DNA from: M3007 sp964589365
GTDB lineage: Bacteria; Bacteroidota; Bacteroidia; Chitinophagales; Saprospiraceae
Assembly: GCA_964589365.1 (NCBI GenBank)
Contig: CAZPTQ010000146.1
Span: 1-13,242 of the forward strand
Reading direction: 5' to 3'
Length of the DNA stretch: 13,242 bases
In this document: positions 13,005-13,242 of the stretch, piece after piece
Position numbering within the stretch: the stretch's first letter is position 1
Layout: each line of letters starts with the position of its first letter
Notes under the pieces: model-generated
Database searches by the model: none
Seen by the model: the letters and a program-made list of their open reading frames with translations, nothing else
What the model was told of the DNA's origin: nothing
Program-made: the position numbers and the translations under genes

Positions 13005-13242
13005 ATGAAAAGCATTCTTTTTTCCCTGATTTTCACCACATTCACCCAAATCTTGCTCAAGGGGCAGGATGTCAAACCCGCCTCCGTTGAAATTACGGCG
13101 GGGAAACCCGCCATAGATTTATCGAAGGCGGGTAAAAGCATCACCCCAATCGCCCAATCCACCAATCACCCATCCACCAATCACGAAACCTACGCCGTTG
13201 TCATCGGCATCTCCGACTACCAGGACCCCGGCATCCCCGACC
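13005..13242 (+). CDS. secreted caspase-family protein, 5' part only (runs off window)
   Basis: The frame from ATG 13005 stays open to the window edge (79 codons plus one base). It begins with a signal peptide MKSILFSLIFTTFTQILLKGQ, then a linker of about 46 residues, then YAVVIGISDYQDPGIPD, the first strand of a C14 caspase domain. The last 51 bp are identical to the caspase-TPR gene at 9905-9955, and the linker also shares KSITP with it, so the two genes are tandem paralogues. Catalytic His and Cys would lie beyond the window. The linker contains two palindromic elements and a CCAATC-type repeat. It is divergent from the toxin-antitoxin pair, with 84 bp between start codons. Confidence 0.85.
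   Translation, partial: MKSILFSLIFTTFTQILLKGQDVKPASVEITAGKPAIDLSKAGKSITPIAQSTNHPSTNHETYAVVIGISDYQDPGIPD
13077..13102. repeat. CCCGCC/GGCGGG palindrome, copy 3 (inside caspase linker)
   Basis: Outer arms 13077-13082 and 13097-13102, 3-nt steps TCC/TAC, a weak inner stem GTT/AAT (one G-U pair) and a 2-nt tip. It begins on a codon boundary and encodes PASVEITAG. Confidence 0.7.
13107..13132. repeat. CCCGCC/GGCGGG palindrome, copy 4 (inside caspase linker)
   Basis: Outer arms 13107-13112 and 13127-13132, 3-nt steps ATA/GAA, inner stem GAT/ATC and a TT tip. It begins on a codon boundary 30 bp after copy 3 and encodes PAIDLSKAG. Confidence 0.75.
13146..13184 (+). repeat. CCAATC filler repeat inside a coding linker
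   Basis: CCAATC-like units, including the 13-bp direct repeat ATCCACCAATCAC at 13157-13169 and 13172-13184 (15-bp period), translate as STNHP/STNHE. The same sequence style otherwise occurs between genes in this window (2702-2735; reverse orientation near 5707-5740). Confidence 0.75.
13192..13242 (+). repeat. 51-bp perfect direct repeat, second copy
   Basis: Identical to 9905-9955 in the caspase-TPR gene; it reaches the window edge. Confidence 0.97.

Noticed and set aside
12672..13005. N-terminal extension of the toxin frame up to 13005
   Set aside because: It overlaps the antitoxin in another frame; the PemK/MazF fold starts at the ATG 12661-12663.
6044..13242. CRISPR-associated caspase (type III-E) or gasdermin defence system
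   Set aside because: No CRISPR array, no Cas7-11-like effector and no gasdermin-like ORF are visible, and the caspases have signal peptides.

Overview
The window looks like chromosome from a Bacteroidota bacterium, most likely a Saprospiraceae/Haliscomenobacter-like lineage; the finer placement is inference. Direct signs are a type IX secretion C-terminal sorting domain, Bacteroidota-type TAnnTTTG promoter elements, starts without Shine-Dalgarno sequences, a CcmD-family small protein, secreted caspase-family proteins with DUF4384 or TPR domains, and many short filler repeats between genes.

The left half (1-5783) is ordinary housekeeping. A DHH/DHHA1 phosphoesterase (nrnA-like, minus strand, 119-1240) diverges from nucleoside diphosphate kinase (ndk, 1476-1895), which ends at a strong terminator (2043-2084). 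A minus-strand remnant ending in a T9SS sorting domain (2159-2779) runs head-to-head into alanine dehydrogenase (2750-3943). A small CcmD-family membrane protein (4068-4307) then overlaps the start of glutamate dehydrogenase (4291-5706) by 17 nt, and a perfect 14-bp-stem terminator follows. Alanine and glutamate dehydrogenase suggest amino-acid nitrogen/carbon exchange; ndk and nrnA are nucleotide and RNA-turnover functions.

The right half (5784-13242) is an accessory region dominated by clan CD proteases. A 53-bp perfect inverted repeat precedes a secreted metacaspase-like protein with a C-terminal DUF4384-type domain (6044-8023). It is followed by a truncated 3' end of a CHAT-protease gene that begins just after where the catalytic cysteine should be (8080-8337), a secreted Cys-rich DUF6438-type protein (8526-9644), a secreted caspase-EF-hand-TPR protein (9757-12321), a minus-strand MazE/PemK-MazF type toxin-antitoxin pair (12920-12325), and the start of a second caspase paralogue running off the right edge (13005-13242). 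The two caspase paralogues share a perfect 51-bp block, so this is a duplicating protease family.

The most unusual structure is a family of four small palindromes with outer arms CCCGCC/GGCGGG, a 3-nt unpaired step and a variable inner stem. One lies right after the CHAT fragment's stop codon. The other three lie in the same reading frame inside the linkers between signal peptide and caspase domain of the two paralogues, encoding PA-x(5-6)-AG peptides. This resembles coding-region palindromic elements such as those of Rickettsia, and I do not recognise it as a described family. No CRISPR array, tRNA or rRNA was seen.
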